Below are positions 27,295 through 35,401 of a stretch of DNA of 64,000 nucleotides, piece after piece. Origin of the DNA: Salinicola avicenniae (GTDB lineage Bacteria; Pseudomonadota; Gammaproteobacteria; Pseudomonadales; Halomonadaceae). The notes under the pieces were generated by a model, which was not told the DNA's origin, did not search any database, and worked only from the letters and a program-made list of their open reading frames with translations. A program made the translations under genes and the position numbers. Within the stretch, counting starts at the first letter, position 1. Every line of letters starts with the position of its first letter. The DNA is taken from NCBI RefSeq assembly GCF_023736115.1, contig NZ_JAKQZC010000005.1:434001-498000 (forward strand), read 5' to 3'.

Positions 27295-27447
27295 CCTGCC
27301 TCTCGCGGCTCGACGGGGCGAAGATGGACCTCGATAACGCCCCGGCGGCATCCTTGGCGCCATGGCAACCGGGGTAGTGGAAAACCTGGACTCGGCCGAT
27401 GCCTCACGCAATCGGACACGGACAAACACCTCACGACCTGACCGCGC

Positions 27448-28236
27448 TCACTCCCGTGGTCCGCGATGTTTCAATAGAGGGCATGTCTCGCAATATCGTC
27501 CGGGATATTTCGTCTTGTAGTAAAGACAACACGTCCGCCGATAACGGATGCTGCTACCGTCTGGCAGGGCCGTCCGATCGAACAGAAAACGCCCCAACGG
27601 ATTGAAATCGAGACCAAACAGGTCGGGCTCGGCCGCAAGCAGCCAACGGAAGTCTTCATCGCATTGGCGTATCACCCCTGGATCGTCAAGCGCTGACAGG
27701 CGTCGCTCGTAGAGCGAGTAGACGCGCACGGCGAGGTTTTCCCACAGAATTCTGGGGGCGACACCGCCTTCCGACTGCAGAACGCCCCAGAGCGGCGAGA
27801 TCAACTCGGCAAACAGCTGGCGGATCGACTCGCGTCGCGCCTCTCTACGCACCGATGGCGACATAGGCGTGCCGGCCAAGGAATGAAGCGGCAGCGACGA
27901 ACGCCACGATTCGCCGTCGTGAGTGAATTCGATCAGGCAGTTCACCGGCGAGACATCAAGCCTTCGGTCACAGACCGACAGCGCGTACAGCGGAGCACCG
28001 GTCAGCAAAAAAGCCAGCCGCTTCGACAGCAGCGAAGCGGTGGTGCGACGGTCGCTGGCGCCAATGGTCGGACCGAGCTCGTCCAGCAGTTCGCGACAGC
28101 GCGAAGCCTTCAGGAACTCGGCCACCGTCAGAGCCGCGGGATCAGCAGCCTCGGCGGACTTCAATCTCAGATTCTGGCTCAGGTAGCGCCAGTGTGTCGC
28201 CGGAAAGCCAGTCGAGACGGTTCGCGTGCCCGGCAT
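27448..28236 (-). CDS. fhuF: FhuF-type siderophore-iron reductase (2Fe-2S)
   Basis: FhuF-type proteins reduce ferric iron bound to hydroxamate siderophores in the cytoplasm, so that it leaves the ligand. The 262-residue product carries the diagnostic C-terminal cluster ligands C236-C237-x11-C249-x2-C252 (RRTCCLYY and RYCETC). The start is the ATG at 28236, which overlaps the ATPase stop by one base (TAATG). An in-frame upstream extension runs back into the ATPase gene and is rejected. It is the last gene of the uptake operon. Confidence 0.88.
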   Translation of the reverse strand: MPGTRTVSTGFPATHWRYLSQNLRLKSAEAADPAALTVAEFLKASRCRELLDELGPTIGASDRRTTASLLSKRLAFLLTGAPLYALSVCDRRLDVSPVNCLIEFTHDGESWRSSLPLHSLAGTPMSPSVRREARRESIRQLFAELISPLWGVLQSEGGVAPRILWENLAVRVYSLYERRLSALDDPGVIRQCDEDFRWLLAAEPDLFGLDFNPLGRFLFDRTALPDGSSIRYRRTCCLYYKTKYPGRYCETCPLLKHRGPRE

Positions 28237-29027
28237 TATTCCGGCGCCTCCCGGCCAAAGGGGATACAGAGCGGCACCTGAAAAAAGGGGTCCTCGATCA
28301 CTCGACACTCGAGCTGAAAGACAGCCTTGACCTGCTCGCGGGTAATCACCTCGTGTGGCGTCCCCTGCGCATGCAGGCTGCCGTTTCGAACGGCCACGAT
28401 GTGGTCCGCGTAGCGACAGGCCAGGTTGAGGTCATGCAGAACCATGATGATGGTCCTGCCGGACTCCACGTTGAGTCGCTTGAGCAGGTCCAGTACCTCC
28501 ATCTGATGCGCCATATCGAGAAACGACGTGGGCTCGTCGAGCAGCATCAACGGCGTATCCTGCGCCACGGCCATGGCGATCCACGCGCGTTGGCGTTGCC
28601 CCCCGGACAGCGTTTCGACACGGCGCTCGGCCATGTCGGTCAGGTCGGTAAGCGCTAGCGCGTGCTCGACCACCGCCTCGTCTCTCTCGGACCACTGGGA
28701 AAGCCAACTTTGATGCGGATGCCGGCCCAGGCGAACGAGCCCCCGCACGCTGATCCCCTCCGGCGCCACCGGGTGCTGCGGTAGCAACGACAGCGTCCTG
28801 GCCACGTGCCGGGTGGGTTGCCGGTCGATGTCCTTGCCATCCAGGAGGACACGTCCCTGCCAAGGTGCCAACAGCCGAGCCATCGCTTTCAGGAGCGTGC
28901 TCTTGCCACACCCATTGCTGCCCACCAGTACTGACATTTTTCCCTCAGGCAACGAGAGCGACAGCTCGCGGAGGATGATCTGGCGCTGATATCCCAGCGT
29001 CAGTCGATCAGCGGAAATTCTCGCCAT
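28236..29027 (-). CDS. Iron-siderophore ABC transporter ATPase (FhuC/FecE family)
   Basis: This subunit powers siderophore import through the FecCD-type permeases beside it. The 263-residue protein has Walker [10 protein letters not shown] at 36-44, signature LSGGQRQRAWIAMA, Walker B LMLLDEPTSFLD, and the switch histidine in MVLHDLNLA. The sequence LVRLGRHPHQSWLSQWSERDE is typical of FhuC/FepC. It starts three bases after the permease gene upstream and touches fhuF at its end. Confidence 0.92.
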   Translation of the reverse strand: MARISADRLTLGYQRQIILRELSLSLPEGKMSVLVGSNGCGKSTLLKAMARLLAPWQGRVLLDGKDIDRQPTRHVARTLSLLPQHPVAPEGISVRGLVRLGRHPHQSWLSQWSERDEAVVEHALALTDLTDMAERRVETLSGGQRQRAWIAMAVAQDTPLMLLDEPTSFLDMAHQMEVLDLLKRLNVESGRTIIMVLHDLNLACRYADHIVAVRNGSLHAQGTPHEVITREQVKAVFQLECRVIEDPFFQVPLCIPFGREAPE

Positions 29028-29030
29028 GCG

Positions 29031-30059
29031 CTAGCTCGCCTGTCGGATAAGAAGAGTCAGAAAGAAAGGCGCACCCACCGCCGCCACGAAGATACCCGCC
29101 GGCAGATCCAGCGGCGAGAACAGGGTTCGACCGGCCAGGTCTGCCATCATGACCATGATGGCGCCAACCAGAACCGCCATGACCGGCTGAGCAGCCCCCG
29201 GATCGCGAATCAGACGCCGCGCCAGGTGCGGTGCCACGAGGCCGACAAATGCCATGGCGCCTCCCCACGCCACCGCGATACCGGCAAGCCCCGCGGCCAA
29301 CAGCGTCAACAACGCTCTCGTTAACTGGACACGCACGCCAATGCCGGTGGCAAGCGCGTCATCCAACGGTGCCAACAACGCGAAACGTAGCAGCGGTACG
29401 ATGGCGATGCCGCCGAGGAAACAGCAGAGCGCCATCCGCGAGACATCGGACCAGTTGCCACCATAGACACTACCGGTCAGCCAGACATAGGCCGATAGTG
29501 TCGTCGAGAGCGGACTGGAGGCGAGAACAAAAGTGGTGATAGCCGCCATCAGAACCGACAGCCCGATTCCGGTCAATATCAGCCGCACCGGCGTCGCCCC
29601 CTGCTGCCAGGCCATCAAGTAGACGATAGCCACCGCGACGATGGCGCCTGAGGCAGCAGCCAGGGGCACGCCCCCGGTGCCGAAATCTGCGGCCAGGAAC
29701 GCAAAATAACTCACCGCCGCGGCACTGGCGCCACTGGTCACCCCCAGCGTATCGGGCGACGCCAGAGCATTGCGCATGATCTGCTGCAACAGCCAGCCGG
29801 AGAGTGCCAAAGCCCCTCCTACCAAGGCTCCCAGCAGCGTCCGGGGCAACCGGAGCTGCCACACGATCAGGCCGAGATCACTCGTCGGGGCAATCAGCGC
29901 CGCTGTCAGCTTGCCGGGCGACAACGGCACGCTTCCCCAGCCGAGACAGATCATCAGGACGAGAGCCGCGACCATCCAAGCGAGGATCACCCACCACCAG
30001 GAGCGCCAGACGATGGCCCGAGACCACCCGATCAACCGTATCGCTCGCCATTCACCCAC
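29031..30059 (-). CDS. Iron-siderophore ABC transporter permease (FecCD family), second copy
   Basis: The 342-residue protein has about nine to ten hydrophobic segments. It carries the FecCD family marks RLPRTLLGALVGGALALSGWLLQQIMRNALASPDTLGV and the coupling region FVGLVAPHLARRL. The GTG start at 30057-30059 has AAGGAAG upstream and overlaps the first permease gene by eight bases. Together with that gene it probably forms a heterodimeric channel. Confidence 0.9.
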   Translation of the reverse strand: MGEWRAIRLIGWSRAIVWRSWWWVILAWMVAALVLMICLGWGSVPLSPGKLTAALIAPTSDLGLIVWQLRLPRTLLGALVGGALALSGWLLQQIMRNALASPDTLGVTSGASAAAVSYFAFLAADFGTGGVPLAAASGAIVAVAIVYLMAWQQGATPVRLILTGIGLSVLMAAITTFVLASSPLSTTLSAYVWLTGSVYGGNWSDVSRMALCCFLGGIAIVPLLRFALLAPLDDALATGIGVRVQLTRALLTLLAAGLAGIAVAWGGAMAFVGLVAPHLARRLIRDPGAAQPVMAVLVGAIMVMMADLAGRTLFSPLDLPAGIFVAAVGAPFFLTLLIRQAS

Positions 30060-31050
30060 CGCGACTTCCTTCTCGCCGAATCAATCCTATGAAGAACGGC
30101 ACGCCGATCAGCGCCGTCATGACGCCGATAGGCACTTCCCGAGGGGCGATCAATGTTCGCGCAGCCACATCGGCCAGGATCAGCAGTGTCGCACCGATCA
30201 GCCCGGCCATCGGCAACCAGCGTCGGTGGTCGGCGCCTGCCAGGCGACGGGCCAGATGGGGCACGATCAGCCCCACGAAAGCGATATTGCCCGCCATCGC
30301 GACCGCGGCCCCTGCCAGCGACACGACCAACAGGATCGACACCCCCTGCAGCCGTCTGATCGCGACACCGGCACCCACCGCCACCGCCTCGCCCGCTGCG
30401 AGTACGTTCCATTGCCGCAGACAAGGCCCGCACCCCAGTACCGCGGCCACGATCAGCAGCATCAATGGCCAGGTCTGCGCCAGCGGTCTGGCGCTTACCG
30501 ACCCCGCAAGCCAGAAAAGCACAGAGTCGAGCCCTTGCTGATCGATCACCAACAGCGCCTGGCTGAACGCATTAAACAGTGCCGTTAGCGCTGCCCCGGC
30601 CAGGATCAAACGCAGGGGACCAGCCTCATCCCGCCGACGCATGGCAATCCCCCACACGACAGCTGCCGCGACAGCCGCACCACCGATGGCGCCGAAGCTG
30701 CCGACCCAGCCCGGCAAGCTGCCGGCTAGCGTCGTCAGCGACACCACCACGAACAATCCGCCCGCGTTGATGCCCAGCAAGCCTGGAGATGCCAGCGAAT
30801 TGCGCGTCAGAGTCTGCATGATGCCCCCTGCCACACCCAGGCTGGCGCCGACAGCCATTGCCGTCAGCGCTCGTGGCAGACGCGTGGTCCGAATCAGCAA
30901 CTCATTGATGTCACCCGGTGACGACGACCAGAGCGCATGCCAGACCGTAAGCGGGCCAGACCATTGAGGGCCCGCCATCAGGCTGATCCCGAACGCGACC
31001 AGCAGTCCGAACAACCAGACAAGTACCGGCCAGAATCGATAGGGTGTCAT
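30052..31050 (-). CDS. Iron-siderophore ABC transporter permease (FecCD family), first copy
   Basis: The 332-residue protein shows the FecCD pattern RLPRALTAMAVGASLGVAGGIMQTLTRNSLASPGLLGINAGG and FVGLIVPHLARRL, with about nine membrane segments. It overlaps the binding-protein gene by four bases and the second permease by eight. E. coli FhuB fuses two such halves in one chain, and here they are separate genes. Confidence 0.9.
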   Translation of the reverse strand: MTPYRFWPVLVWLFGLLVAFGISLMAGPQWSGPLTVWHALWSSSPGDINELLIRTTRLPRALTAMAVGASLGVAGGIMQTLTRNSLASPGLLGINAGGLFVVVSLTTLAGSLPGWVGSFGAIGGAAVAAAVVWGIAMRRRDEAGPLRLILAGAALTALFNAFSQALLVIDQQGLDSVLFWLAGSVSARPLAQTWPLMLLIVAAVLGCGPCLRQWNVLAAGEAVAVGAGVAIRRLQGVSILLVVSLAGAAVAMAGNIAFVGLIVPHLARRLAGADHRRWLPMAGLIGATLLILADVAARTLIAPREVPIGVMTALIGVPFFIGLIRREGSRGG

Positions 31051-31994
31051 CTCGGCTCAGCAACCTCGTCCAGCCAGGTATCGATCGCTTCGAGCATATC
31101 GAAAACGCCGAGCATGCCACCGGAGAGGCTCCAAGCCACCGGGTCCACGGTTCGCACCGCTCCATGACGCACTGCCGTCAGCTGCTGCCATAAGGGGTGC
31201 GTGCGCAATCGCCGATAATGATCTCGTGCCACCTGACTGCGTTGGCGCAGTACGAATAGCACGTCCGCGTCGATCACCGGCACGCTCTCGACGCCACCCA
31301 GTTGCAGCATGGCCCCATTCGCTTCACGGGATTGTCGATTCCAGACGAAGCCGAGCGACGCCAGCACGGAACCGCCGAAACTCGGCGCCAGGTAGCTACG
31401 AATCTCGTCGGCACGGACGTCTACCAGCGACACCGTCAGCGGCCACCGGTTACCGAACTGTCGGCGCAGACGCAGGCGAAGTGCGCTCGTGCGTGCAGTC
31501 AGCGCCCAATGCAGTCGGGCCGCGTGAGCCTCGCGCCCCAAGGCGCCGGCCATGACGTCCAGGGTTTGTCGATAGCGATAGATATCGTCGAGCATCAGCA
31601 CCGGCGCGAGCGCAGACAGCAGTGGCTGAATACGCTGGTGACGAAACCGCGACGCGACGATCAGGTCCGGCTTGAGCAAGGCGATCGTCTCGAGGTCTGG
31701 TTGCGTTTCCAGTCCCACCAGCGTGACGTCGGCAAGCGCGCTCCGCAGATAGGGATAGATCGGCTTGTCCTGCCATGACTCCACACAACCGATTGGCACG
31801 ACGCCGAGCGCGACCGCCGTATCGGTAGCGCCCTGGAAGAGGGTGACGACTCTCCCTGGCGAATTGACCTGCCGCCGCGTATCGGCCCAGCCCAACGCGG
31901 GCAGCAGACTCAGCGACAGCAACAAACCCGCCATCGTGCGCCGTGACAGGCCATGAGGATCGGCGGCAGTGCGCCTCGTAGTCAGTCGCTGCAC
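31047..31994 (-). CDS. Periplasmic iron-siderophore binding protein (FecB/FhuD family)
   Basis: This protein binds the ferric siderophore in the periplasm and delivers it to the permease. The 315-residue product begins with a signal region containing SRRTMAG followed by a hydrophobic LLLSLSLLPALGWA stretch. That resembles a twin-arginine (Tat) signal, so export may follow folding, as seen for some FhuD-like proteins. The mature part has the class III binding-protein pattern (VVTLFQGATDTAVALGVVPIG, PDLETIALLKPDLIVASRF). The GTG start at 31994 lies four bases after the receptor gene. Starts further in are possible. Confidence 0.85.
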   Translation of the reverse strand: MQRLTTRRTAADPHGLSRRTMAGLLLSLSLLPALGWADTRRQVNSPGRVVTLFQGATDTAVALGVVPIGCVESWQDKPIYPYLRSALADVTLVGLETQPDLETIALLKPDLIVASRFRHQRIQPLLSALAPVLMLDDIYRYRQTLDVMAGALGREAHAARLHWALTARTSALRLRLRRQFGNRWPLTVSLVDVRADEIRSYLAPSFGGSVLASLGFVWNRQSREANGAMLQLGGVESVPVIDADVLFVLRQRSQVARDHYRRLRTHPLWQQLTAVRHGAVRTVDPVAWSLSGGMLGVFDMLEAIDTWLDEVAEPR

Positions 31995-31997
31995 GCC

Positions 31998-34133
31998 TCA
32001 GAAATCCAGGCTGTAGCCGAGCGTCAACGTCCGCCCACGCCCGGCGAAGTATCGCTCGTTCATGTACGTGGCGTTCGGGCTATCCAGCGCGCTTTGGGAA
32101 TAATAGGTGATGTACTGTTTGTCGAAGAGATTGGCCACGGCCACGCTAAGTTCACCTATCGGCAACTGATAGCCGACGGCCGCATCAACCAGCGTATATC
32201 CCTCGAAGTCGGTCTCCCAGCCGTTCGCACTGTCGTCGAAACCCTTGTCGAAGGCATGATTGACCTGCACGAAAGACGACCAGCTCGGCGACCATTGCGC
32301 GCTCCAGCTCGCGACAAGGCGGTCCGGGGCGACGTTGAGGCCATTGAGCCTGGCATCCAGCGTACCGTTGTTGTCGCTGTCGTAACGTCCCCGCATGTGC
32401 GAGTAGGCAAGGCGTCCGGCGTGGCGTTCGGTGAAGTCGTAGCTGGCCGACGCCTCGATACCCTCGATCTCGGTTTCTTCACGCTGCATGACGAACGCAT
32501 CGTCGCGGGTGGTCAGGCGCGTACCGAAATCGGAAGACGATACGTAGTAGCTCAGCTCGGCATTCAGACGACCATTTTCATAGCGTACGCCGGTCTCGAT
32601 ATTGTCGGTCACGATGGGGCGAAGATTTTCAAAGTTATCGACGGATTGGCCCGATTCATCGATGCCTCTCAGTACGCGCCCCACATCCGGAATCGAGAAC
32701 CCTTCGGAATAATTGGCGAACAGGCTCCAGTTGGTCACCGGCCGCCAGACCAGCCCGGCATTGTAGAGCGTCTCGTTGAAATCGGGAGAGCCTCCCTCCA
32801 CGTCGACGCCATTGTTGGCGGCCACCGTCTGGTAGCCATCGATATCGAGCTTGGCATACTCGTAGCGTGCCCCGGCCGAGAATGTCAGCGACTCGACGGG
32901 CGTAAAATCCACCTGCAGGTAAGGTGAAAGGTCGAGATATTCGACCTTCGGCACGTAAGTGCGGTTGGTGCGCCACAGATACTGCTCGGTGTCGTCACGC
33001 ATGACATCGAAGCCGAAGGTCAGCTTGAGGCGGTCATTCCATAGACCATCCTTGGTCAGTGACGTCTTGACGCCGTACTTTCGGGTCTCCGCCATTGTCT
33101 GATCGTAGAGTTCGCCGTCGGGTGCGATCTCGGGATCCTGAAAAGTCCCTGAATTGGTAGCGCCGAACAACGACTCGTAATCCTGGTAGAACCCGAGGAC
33201 ATTGAGGTGCATACCGGCAAGATCGTAGTCATCCCAGGTGACCCCGGTCGTCCAGACCTCATTGTAGGGTGCGGCCCCCTCAGGATCGCGTCGCTCAGAA
33301 CGAGTAGGAACGCCTGCGGCGCGGTCACCCAGCACATCGGCATAATGGTCCTGCCCTTTCAGCCGGTAGTGATTGAGGCTGAACTGCAGCCGCCGATCGT
33401 CGTCCAGCCAGTAGGTGACCTTGCCGAAAACGTCGTACGCCCGGGAATCCATTAGATCGCCTTGGGTATTGTCGACCCCCACGGGATCGTCATCGCCATC
33501 GAGGAACAATCCCTGGTCCTCGTAGCTCAGCGAAAAGAGATAGTCGACCTGGCCCTGATTTCCACTAACGCCGTAATTGGCGCGATAGCTAAGCGTCTCG
33601 TCGTCCAGCTCGGATGTCGGCGTAGTGATCTGGGCATCGACATGCTGATTGAATGATCCTGGATCAGGCCGTTTGGTAATCAGGTTGATGACGCCACCGG
33701 CTGCGCCAAGGCCATTGGTGGCGTTGGCCCCTTTGATCACCTCGATATGGTCGATCATCGAAAAGTCGATGGTGTGTAGTTCACGCCCCGTCGGGCGCAG
33801 CGGGTTGGATTGAGGAATACCGTCGATCATGACCAGCGGTGCCCGGCCGCGCAGAGTTTCGCCGCTACCGCTCATTTTCTGTCGTGACGGTGAATAGCTG
33901 GGCAACAGGTTGCTCAGTATCTCGGAAGAATCAGACGTGATATGCCGCTGCTGGTCGAGCTCTTCCCGCGTGATGACGCGAACCACCTGGGGCGTCCCTT
34001 GTGGTTCCGCTCCCGTTCTCGTGGCAGTGATGACCATCGGCTCGGCGACGCTACTTTCCTGCGCCTGAGCCAGCCCCCCTTGCATGGCCAGACCTACCCC
34101 TATCAGGACCCCCACTTCATTTGCCTTGCGCAT
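31998..34133 (-). CDS. TonB-dependent outer membrane siderophore receptor
   Basis: This outer-membrane beta barrel imports ferric siderophores with energy from TonB. The 711-residue product has a signal peptide ending near AQAQ, a TonB-box-like EPMVITA, a plug domain (LRGRAPLVMIDGIPQSNPL, HIEVIKGANATNGLGAAGGVINLITK) and a barrel ending in the aromatic F of LGYSLDF. The start at 34133 (MRKANEVG) has GAGG upstream. In-frame starts at 34154 and 34211 lack a site. The gene heads the uptake operon behind a Fur-box candidate. The siderophore is not identifiable, and the FhuF partner hints at a hydroxamate. Confidence 0.92.
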   Translation of the reverse strand: MRKANEVGVLIGVGLAMQGGLAQAQESSVAEPMVITATRTGAEPQGTPQVVRVITREELDQQRHITSDSSEILSNLLPSYSPSRQKMSGSGETLRGRAPLVMIDGIPQSNPLRPTGRELHTIDFSMIDHIEVIKGANATNGLGAAGGVINLITKRPDPGSFNQHVDAQITTPTSELDDETLSYRANYGVSGNQGQVDYLFSLSYEDQGLFLDGDDDPVGVDNTQGDLMDSRAYDVFGKVTYWLDDDRRLQFSLNHYRLKGQDHYADVLGDRAAGVPTRSERRDPEGAAPYNEVWTTGVTWDDYDLAGMHLNVLGFYQDYESLFGATNSGTFQDPEIAPDGELYDQTMAETRKYGVKTSLTKDGLWNDRLKLTFGFDVMRDDTEQYLWRTNRTYVPKVEYLDLSPYLQVDFTPVESLTFSAGARYEYAKLDIDGYQTVAANNGVDVEGGSPDFNETLYNAGLVWRPVTNWSLFANYSEGFSIPDVGRVLRGIDESGQSVDNFENLRPIVTDNIETGVRYENGRLNAELSYYVSSSDFGTRLTTRDDAFVMQREETEIEGIEASASYDFTERHAGRLAYSHMRGRYDSDNNGTLDARLNGLNVAPDRLVASWSAQWSPSWSSFVQVNHAFDKGFDDSANGWETDFEGYTLVDAAVGYQLPIGELSVAVANLFDKQYITYYSQSALDSPNATYMNERYFAGRGRTLTLGYSLDF

Positions 34134-34230
34134 GCCCCGCCTCGCTAACGTCATTTTTTTAATAGCAGCACGCCGGAATCGATCCGGTCGAACAGGCGGG
34201 GATTCTTGCAAATAAAAATCAAAAACGCTA

Positions 34231-34249
34231 GCAAATGTGAATTATTATC
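34231..34249 (-). promoter_or_regulatory. Fur-box candidate for the siderophore operon
   Basis: On the minus strand the 19 bases read GATAATAATTCACATTTGC. They match the Fur consensus GATAATGATAATCATTATC at 12-13 of 19 positions. The site lies about 100 bases upstream of the receptor start, in an AT-rich stretch, as expected for iron repression. Confidence 0.6.
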
Positions 34250-34338
34250 ATATAAAGAGCGGTTTGGCCGGAGGATATCAGCGGTGCCTTGTTCCGCAGA
34301 CACCACCTCGAGAACAAGAGCACGAGACGAACACCGGC

Positions 34339-34368
34339 TAGACAGACACGTACTAGACAGACATGTAT
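34339..34368. repeat. Two-copy 15-bp tandem repeat
   Basis: TAGACAGACACGTAC at 34339-34353 is followed directly by TAGACAGACATGTAT, and a third partial copy (TAGATAAGAAC) comes next. It lies between the Fur-box candidate and the tRNA-Asn cluster. Confidence 0.75.
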
Positions 34369-34540
34369 TAGATAAGAACGAACTAACGGATAGGGAGAGG
34401 ATTCAGCGATCCAATAGAGAACCGGGGGGAAGCGCGAACGGATCAGCGCAACAGGCTCACATCAACAATTTGCTGTCGAGATGGATGACGAAACAGAGAT
34501 CGGGCAAAACGCGGGACTTCGGATTACTGGCGGTAATCGC

Positions 34541-34616
34541 TGGCTCCCCGAACAGGACTCGAACCTGTGACCCAATGATTAACAGTCATTTGCTCTACCA
34601 ACTGAGCTATCGGGGA
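34541..34616 (-). tRNA. tRNA-Asn (GTT), copy 3 of the cluster
   Basis: The 76-base gene on the minus strand starts TCCCCGATAG and ends TTCGGGGAGCCA with encoded CCA. The 7-bp acceptor stem is perfect, and the anticodon loop CTGTTAA has anticodon GTT. It is identical to the two copies upstream of it and probably forms one transcript with them. Confidence 0.97.
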
Positions 34617-34644
34617 TCGATGCAGCGACAAATTGTGGCGGTGA

Positions 34645-34720
34645 TGGCTCCCCGAACAGGACTCGAACCTGTGACCCAATGATTAACAGTCATTTGCTCT
34701 ACCAACTGAGCTATCGGGGA
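34645..34720 (-). tRNA. tRNA-Asn (GTT), copy 2 of the cluster
   Basis: This 76-base tRNA is identical to its neighbours, with encoded CCA and anticodon GTT. It is separated by 28 and 31 bases from the adjacent copies, which fits a single primary transcript. Confidence 0.97.
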
Positions 34721-34751
34721 TCGGATTGTCACCGCGTGCTGTGATGGCTGT

Positions 34752-34827
34752 TGGCTCCCCGAACAGGACTCGAACCTGTGACCCAATGATTAACAGTCAT
34801 TTGCTCTACCAACTGAGCTATCGGGGA
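34752..34827 (-). tRNA. tRNA-Asn (GTT), copy 1 of the cluster
   Basis: This is the first of three identical tRNA-Asn genes, transcribed leftward from the promoter at 34849-34876. It is 76 bases long with CCA encoded and anticodon GTT. Confidence 0.97.
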
Positions 34828-34848
34828 CCATCCTTAAGCACGCGGCGT

Positions 34849-34876
34849 AGTATACCCGCTGAGACTTTTGCGTCAA
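34849..34876 (-). promoter_or_regulatory. Sigma-70 promoter of the tRNA-Asn cluster
   Basis: On the minus strand, TTGACG (complement of 34871-34876) and TATACT (complement of 34849-34854) are separated by 16 bases. They lie 22 bases before the first tRNA-Asn. This is a strong consensus-like promoter. Confidence 0.85.
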
Positions 34877-35119
34877 GCCAAGCATGCCAGGAATTTCAAA
34901 ATCGCCGCGAGAAATTCTTTCGAACAATCAAAGTGCTGCGATCAGCGGAGCTGTAAGGTACACCAGCCGGGGCGTACCATGCCAAGCTTCCGGCAACGAG
35001 GCTCTGTCAACGACGAGATGATGACTCGCACCCGCCAGGCATCCGGACAGAAAAGACGGAAAAGACGGAAAAGCCAACAGACAAATCTTGGCGATAGGCG
35101 TTGGAATAAATAGACAGGA
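34877..35119. other. Gap between the tRNA-Asn promoter and tRNA-Met
   Basis: I see no gene here. The only local structure is a 9-bp tandem repeat (AAAAGACGG at 35051-35059 and 35060-35068). Together with the flanking promoter and terminator, the whole spacer between the tRNAs is about 320 bases. Confidence 0.5.
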
Positions 35120-35150
35120 AAATCAAAAGAAGGACCACCGAATCGGTGGT
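35120..35150 (-). terminator. Intrinsic terminator after tRNA-Met
   Basis: ACCACCG and CGGTGGT (35134-35140 and 35144-35150) form a 7-bp stem around a 3-base loop. On the minus strand a T-rich stretch (complement of 35120-35131) follows. The stem reuses the last base of the encoded CCA end. Confidence 0.65.
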
Positions 35151-35226
35151 GGTGGCTACGCCCTGATTCGAACAGGGGACCCCATCATTATGAGTGATGT
35201 GCTCTAACCAGCTGAGCTACGTAGCC
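35150..35226 (-). tRNA. Elongator tRNA-Met (CAT)
   Basis: The 77-base gene on the minus strand begins GGCTACGTAGCTCAGCTGG and ends with encoded CCA. The anticodon loop CTCATAA gives anticodon CAT, and the acceptor stem GGCTACG/CGTAGCC is fully paired at its first base. That distinguishes it from initiator tRNA. A tRNA-Ile2 with a modified C34 is the alternative but is less likely from the overall sequence. Confidence 0.92.
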
Positions 35227-35261
35227 ATAAGACGTGCATTGCCATGCGGCAACGGAGGCGC

Positions 35262-35290
35262 ACTATACCCGCGCCTTTGTCGGAGGGCAA
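35262..35290 (-). promoter_or_regulatory. Sigma-70 promoter of tRNA-Met
   Basis: On the minus strand, TTGCCC (complement of 35285-35290) and TATAGT (complement of 35262-35267) are 17 bases apart. The -10 ends 35 bases before the tRNA. Confidence 0.8.
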
Positions 35291-35401
35291 CCCCTGTAAG
35301 GGCATTCTCACCTTCCACCAGGGCAGGACCTCGGACCCTGCCCTGTTCGCGGCGCTGCCGGCGCGCGCCATGCCGCCGGGCAGCGCGGACAACCCTTATT
35401 G

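Larger units (their letters stand above)
34134..34540. other. Gap between the receptor gene and the tRNA-Asn cluster
   Basis: This gap holds the iron-uptake promoter region with the Fur-box candidate (34231-34249), a small 15-bp tandem repeat (34339-34368) and the region downstream of the tRNA cluster. I see no credible protein gene. Short frames here run into the tRNAs. Confidence 0.5.

Noticed and set aside
34206-34956. Plus-strand frames across the tRNA-Asn cluster that repeat the peptide SPNRTRTCDPMINSHLLYQLSYRG
   Set aside because: The frames are simply translated tRNA genes on the opposite strand.
34541-35226. The tRNA cluster as an integration site with att repeats
   Set aside because: No integrase and no partial tRNA copies were found. 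The repeated sequences are complete tRNA genes.
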